From contig NZ_CP137624.1 of the NCBI RefSeq assembly GCF_033880585.1, forward strand, positions 786,001 through 850,000: a DNA stretch of 64,000 nt, written 5' to 3'. The position numbers and the translations under genes are program-made. The first letter of the stretch is position 1. Each line of letters begins with the position of its first letter. Origin of the DNA: Lysinibacillus louembei (GTDB taxonomy: Bacteria; Bacillota; Bacilli; Bacillales_A; Planococcaceae). Below are positions 1-7,908 of the stretch, piece by piece. Below the pieces are notes generated by a model. The model saw only the letters and a program-made list of their open reading frames with translations. It did no database searches and was not told the DNA's origin.

Positions 1-769
1 TAATAATGAATGGTGCATGTCCGCCAAGCTCTAATGAAATTTTCTTCACTGTTTGTGCAGCCTGTTCCATTAACTGCTTGCCGATTTCTGTAGAACCAGT
101 AAACGTTACTTTGCGAATACGGCTATCATTCATCCATTCTTTGACGATAGCACCTGCGTTTCCTGTCACAATATTTAGTACACCTTTCGGAATGCCCGCT
201 TCATGTGCTAGTTCAATTAATTTAATCGCAGTAAATGGCGTTTGCGATGCTGGTTTAATTACTGCTGTACAGCCTGCCGCAAGTGCTGGACCTACTTTAC
301 GTGTAATCATTGCAGCTGGGAAGTTCCAAGGCGTAATAGCTGCAATCACACCTACAGGCTGTTTAATAACGAGTAAGCGCTTAACCACACTTGACGAAGG
401 AACAGTATGCCCATAAATTCGCTTGCCTTCCTCTGCATACCAAGAAATAAAGCTATTTGCATAATTTACTTCACCAATTGCCTCTGCTAACGGCTTACCT
501 TGCTCTTCCGTCATAATTTTCCCGATTACCTCTTTATTGTCATCAATCAATTGATACCATTTTTGCAGTAGGTTTGAGCGTTCTTCAGCAGTTAATTTTG
601 ACCAAGCATCAAGCGCATTATACGCTGCATCAGCCGCTAATTTTGCTTCCTCACTACCGCCCTTTGGTACCGTGCCAATCACATTATTTGTTGCTGGATT
701 TATTACTTCAATTTGCTCTTTTGTGTCAATTTGCTCGCCGTTAATAATCAAAAATTCTTTTTTGCCCAA
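1..769 (-). CDS. gabD: NAD(P)-dependent aldehyde dehydrogenase, GabD-like (3' end cut off by window)
   Basis: This is the N-terminal 256 residues of an aldehyde dehydrogenase, read leftward off the window edge. The frame opens with TTG at 767-769, preceded by GGAGTGG. The protein carries the ITPWNFPAAMITRK and GPALAAGCTAVIKPA blocks of the cofactor fold, then FTGSTEIGK and LELGGHAP, the family signature just before the catalytic cysteine, which lies outside the window. The family oxidises aldehydes such as succinate semialdehyde to acids in the cytosol. The closest overall style is succinate-semialdehyde dehydrogenase, but substrate cannot be fixed from the N-terminus. It is divergent from the LacI-family regulator, and a perfect 7-bp-arm palindrome lies just upstream. 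Confidence 0.88.
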   Translation of the reverse strand, partial: MGKKEFLIINGEQIDTKEQIEVINPATNNVIGTVPKGGSEEAKLAADAAYNALDAWSKLTAEERSNLLQKWYQLIDDNKEVIGKIMTEEQGKPLAEAIGEVNYANSFISWYAEEGKRIYGHTVPSSSVVKRLLVIKQPVGVIAAITPWNFPAAMITRKVGPALAAGCTAVIKPASQTPFTAIKLIELAHEAGIPKGVLNIVTGNAGAIVKEWMNDSRIRKVTFTGSTEIGKQLMEQAAQTVKKISLELGGHAPFII

Positions 770-793
770 TGATTTCCACTCCTTTAAAATTCG

Positions 794-809
794 ATGTAAA
801 GGTTTACAT
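794..809. promoter_or_regulatory. Palindrome ATGTAAA-GG-TTTACAT upstream of the aldehyde dehydrogenase
   Basis: Two perfect 7-bp arms flank a GG centre, ending 25 bp upstream of the TTG start of the minus-strand dehydrogenase. The position suits an operator over the promoter or leader. The core differs from the AGCGCT palindromes near the lacI-pfk-tkt genes, so a different regulator may bind here. Confidence 0.4.
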
Positions 810-1056
810 ACGATTATATGGAGTGCTTATAAAAAAAGTCAATATTAAATTTAATCTAAAATAAAGTAATTTTCCCCTTTTTCCAAAAATTCAGAACTAT
901 TATCCTTAATATATGTATCTCGAAATCCTTTTATAAAATCTATTGCTAAAGAAAAAAATCATGGTATTCTAACTCAAAAGATATACTTTAATTTATTAGG
1001 CTCTTATCCATAATTTGGGTTTAAGATAATGATAATACGTCTTATTTTTACAAGGC

Positions 1057-1066
1057 TTAGCGCTAA
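1057..1066. promoter_or_regulatory. Palindrome TTAGCGCTAA in the lacI leader (probable autoregulatory operator)
   Basis: This is a perfect 10-bp palindrome 40 bp upstream of the regulator's ATG. It shares the AGCGCT core with the stronger sites before pfk and tktN. A possible promoter upstream is TTGCTA (943-948) with TATTCT (965-970), which would leave a leader of about 130 nt containing this site. Binding by the neighbouring LacI protein is inferred. Confidence 0.4.
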
Positions 1067-1106
1067 AAATAACCGTGATTACTATATAGAAATGAGGTTT
1101 TACAGT

Positions 1107-2108
1107 ATGAAAGTAAATATTTACGATGTCGCAAAGGCAGCAAATGTTTCCATCGCTACAGTATCAAAAGTCATTAATAATACTGGACGAATTGGTGATA
1201 AAACACGTAAAAAGGTTAATGATGTTATTAAAGAGCTAGACTATAAACCTAACTTGATGGCATCTGCCTTGATGGGCAAAAAAACATGTACAATTGGCTT
1301 TATTTTACCAGATTTAGCGAATCCATTCTTTTCTGAGCTAGCAAGATATGTTGAAGACATGGCTAGTAGCTTTAACTATAATGTTGTTATTTGCAGTACA
1401 GACTATATTACAGAGAAAGAGGAAATGTATGTATCTTTATTACTACAAAAAAATGTTGATGGTTTTATTTTAGCATCTGGCTTTGAAAGCTTTGAAGCGA
1501 TAGAAAAAATACAGGCAATGAATATCCCTATTGTACTTGTTGCTAGAAATGCACCTGGTAAACAACTAAATCTTGTATCAATTAATGACTATGACGCCGG
1601 ATTCCGTGCTACCTCTTACTTGATTGAACGAGGACACCAGCAAATAGCAATTATTGCACGTAATATTTGGAGTAACCGTGAACGCTATCGAGGCTATGCA
1701 GATGCAATGCGCAAAAATGGGCTTGTGCCTATGGATGAGTATTATTATGCAAAAGAATCAACAATTCAAGATGGCTTTAAAAGCCTACAGCAAATTATGA
1801 AGGTTTCCTCTATAAAGCCAACTGCATTTTTTGCATGCAATGATTTAATGGCAACAGGTGCTATTAAAGCTTGTAAAAAACTTAATCTAAATGTACCAGA
1901 GGATATTTCCATCATCGGCTTTGATAATAGTATTTTTGCACAAATTGTTGAGCCTGCTTTAACAACAGTTGAACAGCCACAGCGAGAAATTGCGACAGAG
2001 GCAGTTCAATTGCTTATGAATGCAATTAACGGCGATAACGCACATCAAACTATTACGTTGAAAACTAAAATTATTGAAAGGGAAACAGTAAAAAATCTAA
2101 TTTTGTAG
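1107..2108 (+). CDS. LacI/GalR family transcriptional regulator
   Basis: This is a 333-residue DNA-binding repressor of sugar metabolism type. Residues 2-25 form the LacI helix-turn-helix (IYDVAKAANVSIATVSKVIN), followed by the hinge helix (NLMASALMGKK). A periplasmic-binding-protein-like effector domain follows (GFILPDLANPFFSEL; FFACNDLMATGA; ISIIGFDNS; LTTVEQP). The frame is open from 1029, but ATG 1107 is preferred because it has a GAGG site and starts directly at the HTH. The gene runs into the phosphofructokinase and split transketolase. Palindromes with a shared AGCGCT core precede lacI, pfk and tktN, so it probably controls these genes and itself. The ligand cannot be told from sequence. 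Confidence 0.9.
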   Translation: MKVNIYDVAKAANVSIATVSKVINNTGRIGDKTRKKVNDVIKELDYKPNLMASALMGKKTCTIGFILPDLANPFFSELARYVEDMASSFNYNVVICSTDYITEKEEMYVSLLLQKNVDGFILASGFESFEAIEKIQAMNIPIVLVARNAPGKQLNLVSINDYDAGFRATSYLIERGHQQIAIIARNIWSNRERYRGYADAMRKNGLVPMDEYYYAKESTIQDGFKSLQQIMKVSSIKPTAFFACNDLMATGAIKACKKLNLNVPEDISIIGFDNSIFAQIVEPALTTVEQPQREIATEAVQLLMNAINGDNAHQTITLKTKIIERETVKNLIL

Positions 2109-2150
2109 TTGAAAATTCTAAAAATTCATTTTATAATAACGTAAAATTAG

Positions 2151-2164
2151 GTTAAGCGCTTAAC
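2151..2164. promoter_or_regulatory. LacI-type operator GTTAAGCGCTTAAC before pfk
   Basis: A perfect 14-bp palindrome lies just upstream of the AAGGAGG site of the phosphofructokinase gene. Its centre GCGC and its length are typical of LacI-family operators. A CcpA cre site is the alternative, but the flanking bases fit the cre consensus less well. The partial copy at 3394-3406 supports a local regulon. Confidence 0.6.
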
Positions 2165-2202
2165 TTATCTTGAAGGAGGCGATTATTATTCGCGGAACTG
2201 CT

Positions 2203-3381
2203 ATGGTTGTTCAATCAGGTGGCCCAACAGCCGTTATTAACAGCTCATTAGCTGGACTTGTTACCGCTATACGTAAAAAAGCTGATATTCCTGTTTATGG
2301 AGCAAAAGGCGGTCTTCAAGGCTTATTGCAAAACACCTTTGTTCGCCTTGATGCCCTTTCAGAGCAACAGCTTCATAACATTAAGTACACGCCAGGTGCA
2401 GTGCTTGGAACATGCCGATTAAAAGTAGACGAGCAACATTTAAAACAAATTATCAATGTATTTAAAGCTTTAAATGTCCGTTACTTTTTTTATATCGGTG
2501 GCAATGGCTCCATGCATGTTGCACATCAAATTAGCATATATGCTCGCAACAATAATTATGATTTGTATACGATTGGCATTCCGAAATCAATTGATAACGA
2601 TTTACACTTGATTGATCATTCACCGGGTTATGCGAGTGCAGCGAAGTTTTTGATTTCTTGTACACGTGATATCACATTTGATATTGCTAGCTATGAGCTT
2701 CCTAAAAAAGTAACTATTTTAGAAACAATGGGACGCAACACAGGCTGGTTAGCTGCCGCTTGCTCATTGGCAGCAAACCCTCAGTCCAATTGCCAGCAGC
2801 TCATTTATATACCAGAAGTTCCGTTTAATATGGAGCAGTGCTTGGAAAATATCGAGAAAAATAAAAACAATGGTGCCCATACACTTCTTATTGTTTCTGA
2901 AGGTATTCGTGATAAAAACGAGAGATTAATCGGCTCAGATAATATCCTTTTTGATACGCTGAATAGACCGAAATTAGGTGGTGTATCTTACACGCTTAAA
3001 CAACAAATTCATCAAAATCTCGGCATTTCAACTCGCTATATCGATACGAGCATTTGGCAAAGATGCTGCACGAGCTGTCTATCTATTGTCGATGTGGAAG
3101 AAGCGTATACTCTCGGTATGAACGCCTGGGAAGCTGTGCAGAATGGTAATAACAATGTCATGGTGACATTAATTCGCCAAGAAGGTACTAGTTATGCCCC
3201 TGTTTACGGCACAGTTTTCTTAAAAAATGTTGTAGATGTTGAAAAGCATTTCCCAATAGAATGGTACAACAGCACAATGAATACGATTCAAGGTGCATTT
3301 TCAAACTATTTAACTCCTCTTTTAGAGGAAGATGTCTCACCTGCTCAAGATTATTTCTTCGACAAGCTGGTGAATATATAA
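2203..3381 (+). CDS. 6-phosphofructokinase family protein (group III, ATP or PPi donor)
   Basis: This cytosolic kinase phosphorylates a sugar phosphate, classically fructose 6-phosphate to the 1,6-bisphosphate. Family blocks are QSGGPTAVINSSL at the N-terminus, the GGNGSM nucleotide loop, PKSIDNDL with the catalytic aspartate and MGRNTGW. The donor is ambiguous: the residue equivalent to E. coli 104 is Gly (ATP-like) while the one equivalent to 124 is Lys (PPi-like). The frame is open from a TTG at 2170, but that codon overlaps the ribosome site AAGGAGG (2173-2179). ATG 2203 lies 24 nt from the site, and an ATT near 2188 sits at ideal spacing. It is followed by split transketolase genes, which suggests use on pentose-phosphate intermediates such as sedoheptulose 7-phosphate (inference). 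Confidence 0.85.
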   Translation: MVVQSGGPTAVINSSLAGLVTAIRKKADIPVYGAKGGLQGLLQNTFVRLDALSEQQLHNIKYTPGAVLGTCRLKVDEQHLKQIINVFKALNVRYFFYIGGNGSMHVAHQISIYARNNNYDLYTIGIPKSIDNDLHLIDHSPGYASAAKFLISCTRDITFDIASYELPKKVTILETMGRNTGWLAAACSLAANPQSNCQQLIYIPEVPFNMEQCLENIEKNKNNGAHTLLIVSEGIRDKNERLIGSDNILFDTLNRPKLGGVSYTLKQQIHQNLGISTRYIDTSIWQRCCTSCLSIVDVEEAYTLGMNAWEAVQNGNNNVMVTLIRQEGTSYAPVYGTVFLKNVVDVEKHFPIEWYNSTMNTIQGAFSNYLTPLLEEDVSPAQDYFFDKLVNI

Positions 3382-3393
3382 TTTCCGACAATG

Positions 3394-3406
3394 GTTAAGC
3401 GCTTAC
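3394..3406. promoter_or_regulatory. Second LacI-type operator (GGTTAAGCGCTTA) before tktN
   Basis: A 10-bp perfect palindrome, TAAGCGCTTA (3396-3405), lies between the pfk stop and the AGGAGG site of the transketolase N-subunit gene. It matches the site at 2151-2164 over GTTAAGCGCTTA. An internal operator suggests either a second promoter for the transketolase genes or looping between the two sites. Confidence 0.5.
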
Positions 3407-3432
3407 TCATTTTGAATTTAAGGAGGAATTTT

Positions 3433-4272
3433 ATGTCAGTCATTAACTTACTACAAGAAAAGGCTACAAATGCACGAAAAGATTTATTAAAGGTTGTACA
3501 TCATGCAGGAGCTGGGCATATTGGAGGCCCGCTATCTGCCATCGATATATTAACAACGCTCTATTTCAACGAGATGAATGTTGACCCAAGCAATCCAAAG
3601 GATGCTGAGCGGGACCGCTTCATCCTATCAAAGGGACACTCTGCCATTGGTTTATATGCGGTTCTTGCTGAACGAGGATACTTACCAAACGAGGAACTGT
3701 TTACTTTTGATTCTTTAAACTCTCGATTACAAGGACACCCTGATATGAAGGCCCTCCCAGGCATTGAAATGTCTACAGGCTCTTTAGGTCAAGGGATTTC
3801 AGCAGCAGTTGGTATGGCTTTAGGAGCGAAATTACAAAATCAGGGCTTCCGCACATATTGCATGATTGGTGATGGGGAATCACAGGAAGGTCAAGTATGG
3901 GAAGCTGCTTTCATTGCACCAAAGTACAACCTTGATAACCTTGTTGTTATTGTAGATTACAATAAATTACAGCAATACGGCTGGCCTGGAACAGATACAG
4001 AGCGCTCTGCACCGAACGACCTTTTCGAGGAAAAATGGCTTGCCTTTGGCTGGCATGTTATTCGTATTGATGGGCATTCTTATGCTGATATTTTACAAGC
4101 ATTTGAGGAAGCAAAATCAACGAAGGAGAAGCCTACAGTAATTATTGCAGATACGGTCAAAGGAAAAGGGATTAGCTTCATGGAGGGCAACTATTTATGG
4201 CACTCTAAAGTTCCATCGGATGAAGAACTAGCAAATGCACTAGCGGAATTAAATGCTGTAGGAGGATTATAA
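3433..4272 (+). CDS. Transketolase, N-terminal (thiamine-diphosphate binding) subunit
   Basis: This 279-residue protein corresponds to the first half of a transketolase. Visible motifs are GHIGGPLSA, FILSKGHSAIGLYA, GSLGQGIS and GDGESQEGQVWEA. The last contains the GDG...N-type thiamine-diphosphate/magnesium site, completed by DYNKLQQ. It starts at ATG 3433 after AAGGAGG; an upstream in-frame ATG at 3391 overlaps the operator and lacks a ribosome site. It must pair with the next gene's product to form the active enzyme that moves two-carbon ketol units between sugar phosphates. Split transketolases are common in operons for specialised sugar catabolism. Here it sits directly behind pfk. Confidence 0.93.
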   Translation: MSVINLLQEKATNARKDLLKVVHHAGAGHIGGPLSAIDILTTLYFNEMNVDPSNPKDAERDRFILSKGHSAIGLYAVLAERGYLPNEELFTFDSLNSRLQGHPDMKALPGIEMSTGSLGQGISAAVGMALGAKLQNQGFRTYCMIGDGESQEGQVWEAAFIAPKYNLDNLVVIVDYNKLQQYGWPGTDTERSAPNDLFEEKWLAFGWHVIRIDGHSYADILQAFEEAKSTKEKPTVIIADTVKGKGISFMEGNYLWHSKVPSDEELANALAELNAVGGL

Positions 4273-5226
4273 ATGAAAATTTCTGAACTTAAAAAGGTGT
4301 CAATGCGCGATACATTTAGTACGGCTCTATTAGAAATCTCACAATCTGATGAAAAGGTATATGTATTAGATGGTGACTTAGCGACATCAACAAAAATCGA
4401 TACGGTGGCAACAAAATTGCCAGAGAAGTTTTTGCAAATGGGCATCGCCGAGCAAAATATGTTAAGCGTTGCGGCTGGATTAGCCACAACTGGACTACAG
4501 CCATGGGTGGCTACATTTGCTGCCTTTATGTCAAAACGTGCCCTTGATCAAATTCAAGTTCAAATTGCACAACCAAATTTAGATGTGAAAATGATTGGTG
4601 CATATAGCGGCTTACTAACAGGGCTAACGGGGAAATCCCATCAAGCCTTAGAGGATATTGCTATTTTCAGAACGCTAGCGAATATGACTGTACTCGCTCC
4701 TGCTGATGCAGTAGAAACAGCAGCGATGATTAAATGGGCAAATGAATATAACGGACCTGTCTATATTCGTTTAGCACGTGACAACTACCCAGTTATTTTT
4801 GATGAGCAACATCAATTCGAAGTAGGCAAAGGCGTTCAATTACGTGAAGGTACAGATTTAACAATTATAGCAACAGGAACGCAAACAAGCCGTGCATTAG
4901 AAGCAGCAGAAATTTTAGCAGAACAAAATATTTCAGCGGCTGTCTTGCATTTACCTTCAATTAAGCCAATTGATCAAGAGGCTATTATTCAAGCTGCTGT
5001 ACGTACTGGCGCAATCGTCACGGCAGAGGAGCATAGCATTTACGGTGGTTTAGGCAGCGCTGTAGCTGAAATTTTAGCAGCCAACGAACCTACTCCAATC
5101 GAATTTGTTGGTGTCAAAGACCGTAATTCTGAATCAGCAGATAATGATGAGCTATTAAATAAACATGAATTATTACCTATACATGTAGCTGAAGCTGCGA
5201 AGCGTGTGTTAGCACGCAAACGTTAA
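4273..5226 (+). CDS. Transketolase, C-terminal subunit
   Basis: This 317-residue protein is the partner of the preceding subunit. The pyrimidine-binding domain carries MGIAEQNMLSVAAGLA with the catalytic glutamate, followed by a C-terminal domain with TIIATGTQTSRALEAAEILA and EEHSIYGGLGSAVAE. The start codon follows the stop of the N-subunit gene immediately, with the ribosome site inside that gene (GGAGG), indicating translational coupling and equal dosage. An imperfect hairpin after the gene closes the operon. Confidence 0.93.
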   Translation: MKISELKKVSMRDTFSTALLEISQSDEKVYVLDGDLATSTKIDTVATKLPEKFLQMGIAEQNMLSVAAGLATTGLQPWVATFAAFMSKRALDQIQVQIAQPNLDVKMIGAYSGLLTGLTGKSHQALEDIAIFRTLANMTVLAPADAVETAAMIKWANEYNGPVYIRLARDNYPVIFDEQHQFEVGKGVQLREGTDLTIIATGTQTSRALEAAEILAEQNISAAVLHLPSIKPIDQEAIIQAAVRTGAIVTAEEHSIYGGLGSAVAEILAANEPTPIEFVGVKDRNSESADNDELLNKHELLPIHVAEAAKRVLARKR

Positions 5227-5232
5227 TGAAAG

Positions 5233-5273
5233 GGGCTGTAGGACAAGGTTGGTATTACCTTGCCCTACAGCCC
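5233..5273. terminator. Hairpin after the transketolase operon
   Basis: A 17-bp stem with one mismatch (GGGCTGTAGG.. paired with ..CCTACAGCCC) and a 7-nt loop sits between two converging genes. The T-tract is weak on both sides, so it may serve either direction. Confidence 0.6.
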
Positions 5274-5317
5274 TATCCTATATAAAGAAGGAATTTCTTT
5301 AAATCTCAACTACATTA

Positions 5318-6916
5318 TTAATAACTTGCAATATGCCCATCTGTGCGCGATTCTGTACCGCCCATCAGCACACCGTCTTCGTTACGCCAAATAATTTGCC
5401 CACGACCGAAGCCACCAGATTCGCTTATTTGGATATTGTGGCCTTTACGACGTAGCTCCTCAATTAAATATTGTGGGAAATGAGGCTCCACTAATATTGT
5501 CTTCTCACCTGTCCATTGCCATCTCGGCATATCGAGCGTTGCCTGTGGGTTTAAGTCGAAGTCCACTGTATGTGATACGACTTGCATATGCCCTTGTGGC
5601 TGCATATAACCACCCATTACTCCAAACGGTCCAACAGCGTTGCCATCCTTTGTTAAAAACCCTGGAATAATTGTATGATATGAGCGTTTACCACCTTTTA
5701 AGGCATTCGGTGCTTGTGCATCTAAAGAAAAATCATAGCCGCGATTTTGCAATGCGATGCCTGTATCAGGTACAACAACGCCAGAGCCAAAGCCCATATA
5801 ATTACTTTGAATATACGATACCATATTGCCATCTTCATCCGCTGTCGCTAAATACACTGTTCCGCCTGATGGAATTTTCGTCGGCTGTGGATTCGCTGCA
5901 TATGCTGTAATCTCTGATGCCTTGAATTTTGCATATTCCTCAGACAGTAAATAATCAACTGTCACAGGCATATCTGCTTGCTCTGTAATATATGCCTTGC
6001 CATCTGTAAATGCTGCCTTCATCGCCTCGATTTGTGCATGCAATGTATCAGCATCATGCCATTTCGGCTGTTCTAGCTGCTGATAAATATTAAGTGCCAT
6101 CGTTGCAACAATCCCGTGACCATTCGGCGGAATTTCCCACACATCATAGCCTCTATAGTTAACAGAAACTGGCTCCACCCATTCTGGCTCGTAGCTTTCT
6201 AAATCTTCCTTCGTTAAAAAACCATTATGCTTCTTCATGAGAGCATCCATTTTATCAGCTAGCTCGCCCTCATAAAAGCTGCGTGCATCTGTTTCCCCAA
6301 TTGAGCGTAGCGTGTCTGCATGCCCTTGCGATGACCAAATTTCACCGACCTTTGGCGCTCGTCCTTTTGGTGCAAATGTTGCAAACCATGCTTCAAATTC
6401 TTCAGACGTGCAAGATTCCTTAAACTTTGCATAAGCCCTTTCCCAATATTGACCTAAAATTGGTGATAACGGGAATCCTTTTTCTGCATATTCTATTGCT
6501 GGTGTTAATGTTTCAAGCAGCGATAGCTTGCCAAATTTTTTGGATAATGCTGCCCAAGATGCTGGTACTCCTGGAACTGTAACAGGTAGCAAGCCGTAAA
6601 CAGGCATTTTTTCAAGGCCTCGCTCGCGAACAGCATCAATTGAAATAGACTTTGGAGCTGGTCCTGATCCGTTTAAGCCATGTATTTCTCCATTCATCCA
6701 AACAATCGCAAAGGCATCGCCTCCGATGCCGTTAGACGTTGGTTCAACAACCGTTAAAGCTGCTGCTGTTGCGATTGCTGCATCTACTGCATTCCCGCCC
6801 TTCTTTAAAATTTCTAAGCCAGCTTGTGCTGCAAGTGGCTGTGATGTTGCTACCATCCCTTTACGCGCAAAATGCGTATAGCGTTGTGAATGAAACGGCT
6901 GTTTTAAAAAATCCAT
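5318..6916 (-). CDS. Gamma-glutamyltransferase-like Ntn hydrolase, cytosolic (YwrD-like)
   Basis: This 532-residue gamma-glutamyltranspeptidase superfamily member begins with the family block GMVATSQPLAAQAGLEILKK and GGNAVDAAIA. The autoprocessing point that would give the small subunit is at about two thirds of the length, in SGGTVYLATADEDGNMVS, where the threonine would be the nucleophile. GGYMQPQGH and a conserved C-terminus follow. There is no signal peptide, unlike secreted Ggt, which resembles the B. subtilis YwrD group. Start is ATG 6916 behind GGGGTGG; the upstream GTG 6925 lies inside the ribosome site. Substrate (glutathione or another gamma-glutamyl or amide compound) is not defined by sequence. 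It is monocistronic. Confidence 0.87.
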   Translation of the reverse strand: MDFLKQPFHSQRYTHFARKGMVATSQPLAAQAGLEILKKGGNAVDAAIATAAALTVVEPTSNGIGGDAFAIVWMNGEIHGLNGSGPAPKSISIDAVRERGLEKMPVYGLLPVTVPGVPASWAALSKKFGKLSLLETLTPAIEYAEKGFPLSPILGQYWERAYAKFKESCTSEEFEAWFATFAPKGRAPKVGEIWSSQGHADTLRSIGETDARSFYEGELADKMDALMKKHNGFLTKEDLESYEPEWVEPVSVNYRGYDVWEIPPNGHGIVATMALNIYQQLEQPKWHDADTLHAQIEAMKAAFTDGKAYITEQADMPVTVDYLLSEEYAKFKASEITAYAANPQPTKIPSGGTVYLATADEDGNMVSYIQSNYMGFGSGVVVPDTGIALQNRGYDFSLDAQAPNALKGGKRSYHTIIPGFLTKDGNAVGPFGVMGGYMQPQGHMQVVSHTVDFDLNPQATLDMPRWQWTGEKTILVEPHFPQYLIEELRRKGHNIQISESGGFGRGQIIWRNEDGVLMGGTESRTDGHIASY

Positions 6917-7329
6917 ATTTTCCACCCCAAATTTTTATGTATTTATACGTAAATTGTAGCATATAATCTACTTTCATCTTAGTCAAAGTCTCTCAGCCTC
7001 AAGACCTAGTCAAAGATACATAGATAGGTCATTACTGAAAATGCGAAATTTCTTTACTATTAATATATAAATAAAAAGCTTCGTTACTGCTAGAAAGATT
7101 TTTTCAAGCCTTGAAATAAAAGGTATTCTCTATTATGATGCTTAAAGTATTTAAAATTTTTACTGTTAAACAAACTACATTAACACAATCACTATTTCTA
7201 TTAAAAAATATTCTTTCGTATGATGAATCTTTTTTGCATTTTAAACGTACTAAATATTAAGACTTTTTTAATTATTAATGATACTATTTCTTCATTTTTG
7301 TTTGCTATTGTGATATTGAGGTGATTTTC
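6917..7329. other. Intergenic region between divergent genes
   Basis: About 410 bp of AT-rich DNA separates the gamma-glutamyltransferase-like gene from the papain-like gene. Both genes need promoters here. I see no convincing ORF, RNA or repeat; only the GAGGTGA ribosome site at the right end is clear. Confidence 0.5.
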
Positions 7330-7908
7330 ATGGGTAAAGTAATTTATATTGTATTAACGGAAACCGGCTCCATTCTTTCTCGCGCCATACAACTCTATAC
7401 ACAAGAAAATTTCAATCATGTCTCTATTGCATTTGATCGCAATTTAACCGAGATGTATAGCTTTGGTCGAAAATTCGAAAACAATCCTTTTATTGGAGGC
7501 TTTGTGCAAGAAAATATTCATTCTAAATTGTTGCGTTCCGCCAATTGCGCAATTTACGAATGTAATGTAACGGACGAGCAGTACGAATTATTACAACAAA
7601 AAATTCAATTTTTCAAGCAGCATATGGACAAATTCCGCTACAATTTCATTGGTTTAATTGGCGTAGCATGTCGCATTAAGCTAGAACGTGAATGGGCATT
7701 CTTTTGCTCACAATTCATAGCCACTTTACTGAAGGATGCTGGCTTCAACTTGGATGGCTTATGCCCATATTTTATGAAGCCAACTGATTTAGGCAAGCTT
7801 CCTTATATGCATCTTTGTTATAAAGGAGAGCTCAGTCGCTATGTGTTTATCCCACGCTCTAAGCCGATGCACAATATTCCAATTGCGTCCATATCAAAAG
7901 TCATTTGA
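7330..7908 (+). CDS. Permuted papain-like (YiiX/NlpC-P60 type) cysteine hydrolase-like protein
   Basis: This 192-residue protein has the layout of circularly permuted NlpC/P60 proteins. An early histidine in FNHVSIAFD (near residue 35) and a late cysteine in FFCSQFIATLL (near residue 138) match the catalytic His and Cys, and LTETGSILSRAIQLYT is the usual opening. No signal peptide or membrane segment is seen, so it probably acts inside the cell on amide or thioester bonds; substrate unknown. ATG 7330 follows GAGGTGA with good spacing. Its last 15 bp overlap the end of the convergent gene. Confidence 0.72.
   Translation: MGKVIYIVLTETGSILSRAIQLYTQENFNHVSIAFDRNLTEMYSFGRKFENNPFIGGFVQENIHSKLLRSANCAIYECNVTDEQYELLQQKIQFFKQHMDKFRYNFIGLIGVACRIKLEREWAFFCSQFIATLLKDAGFNLDGLCPYFMKPTDLGKLPYMHLCYKGELSRYVFIPRSKPMHNIPIASISKVI

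Noticed and set aside
4191..4504. Minus-strand frames of 62 and 98 codons
   Set aside because: They are shadows of the transketolase subunit genes.
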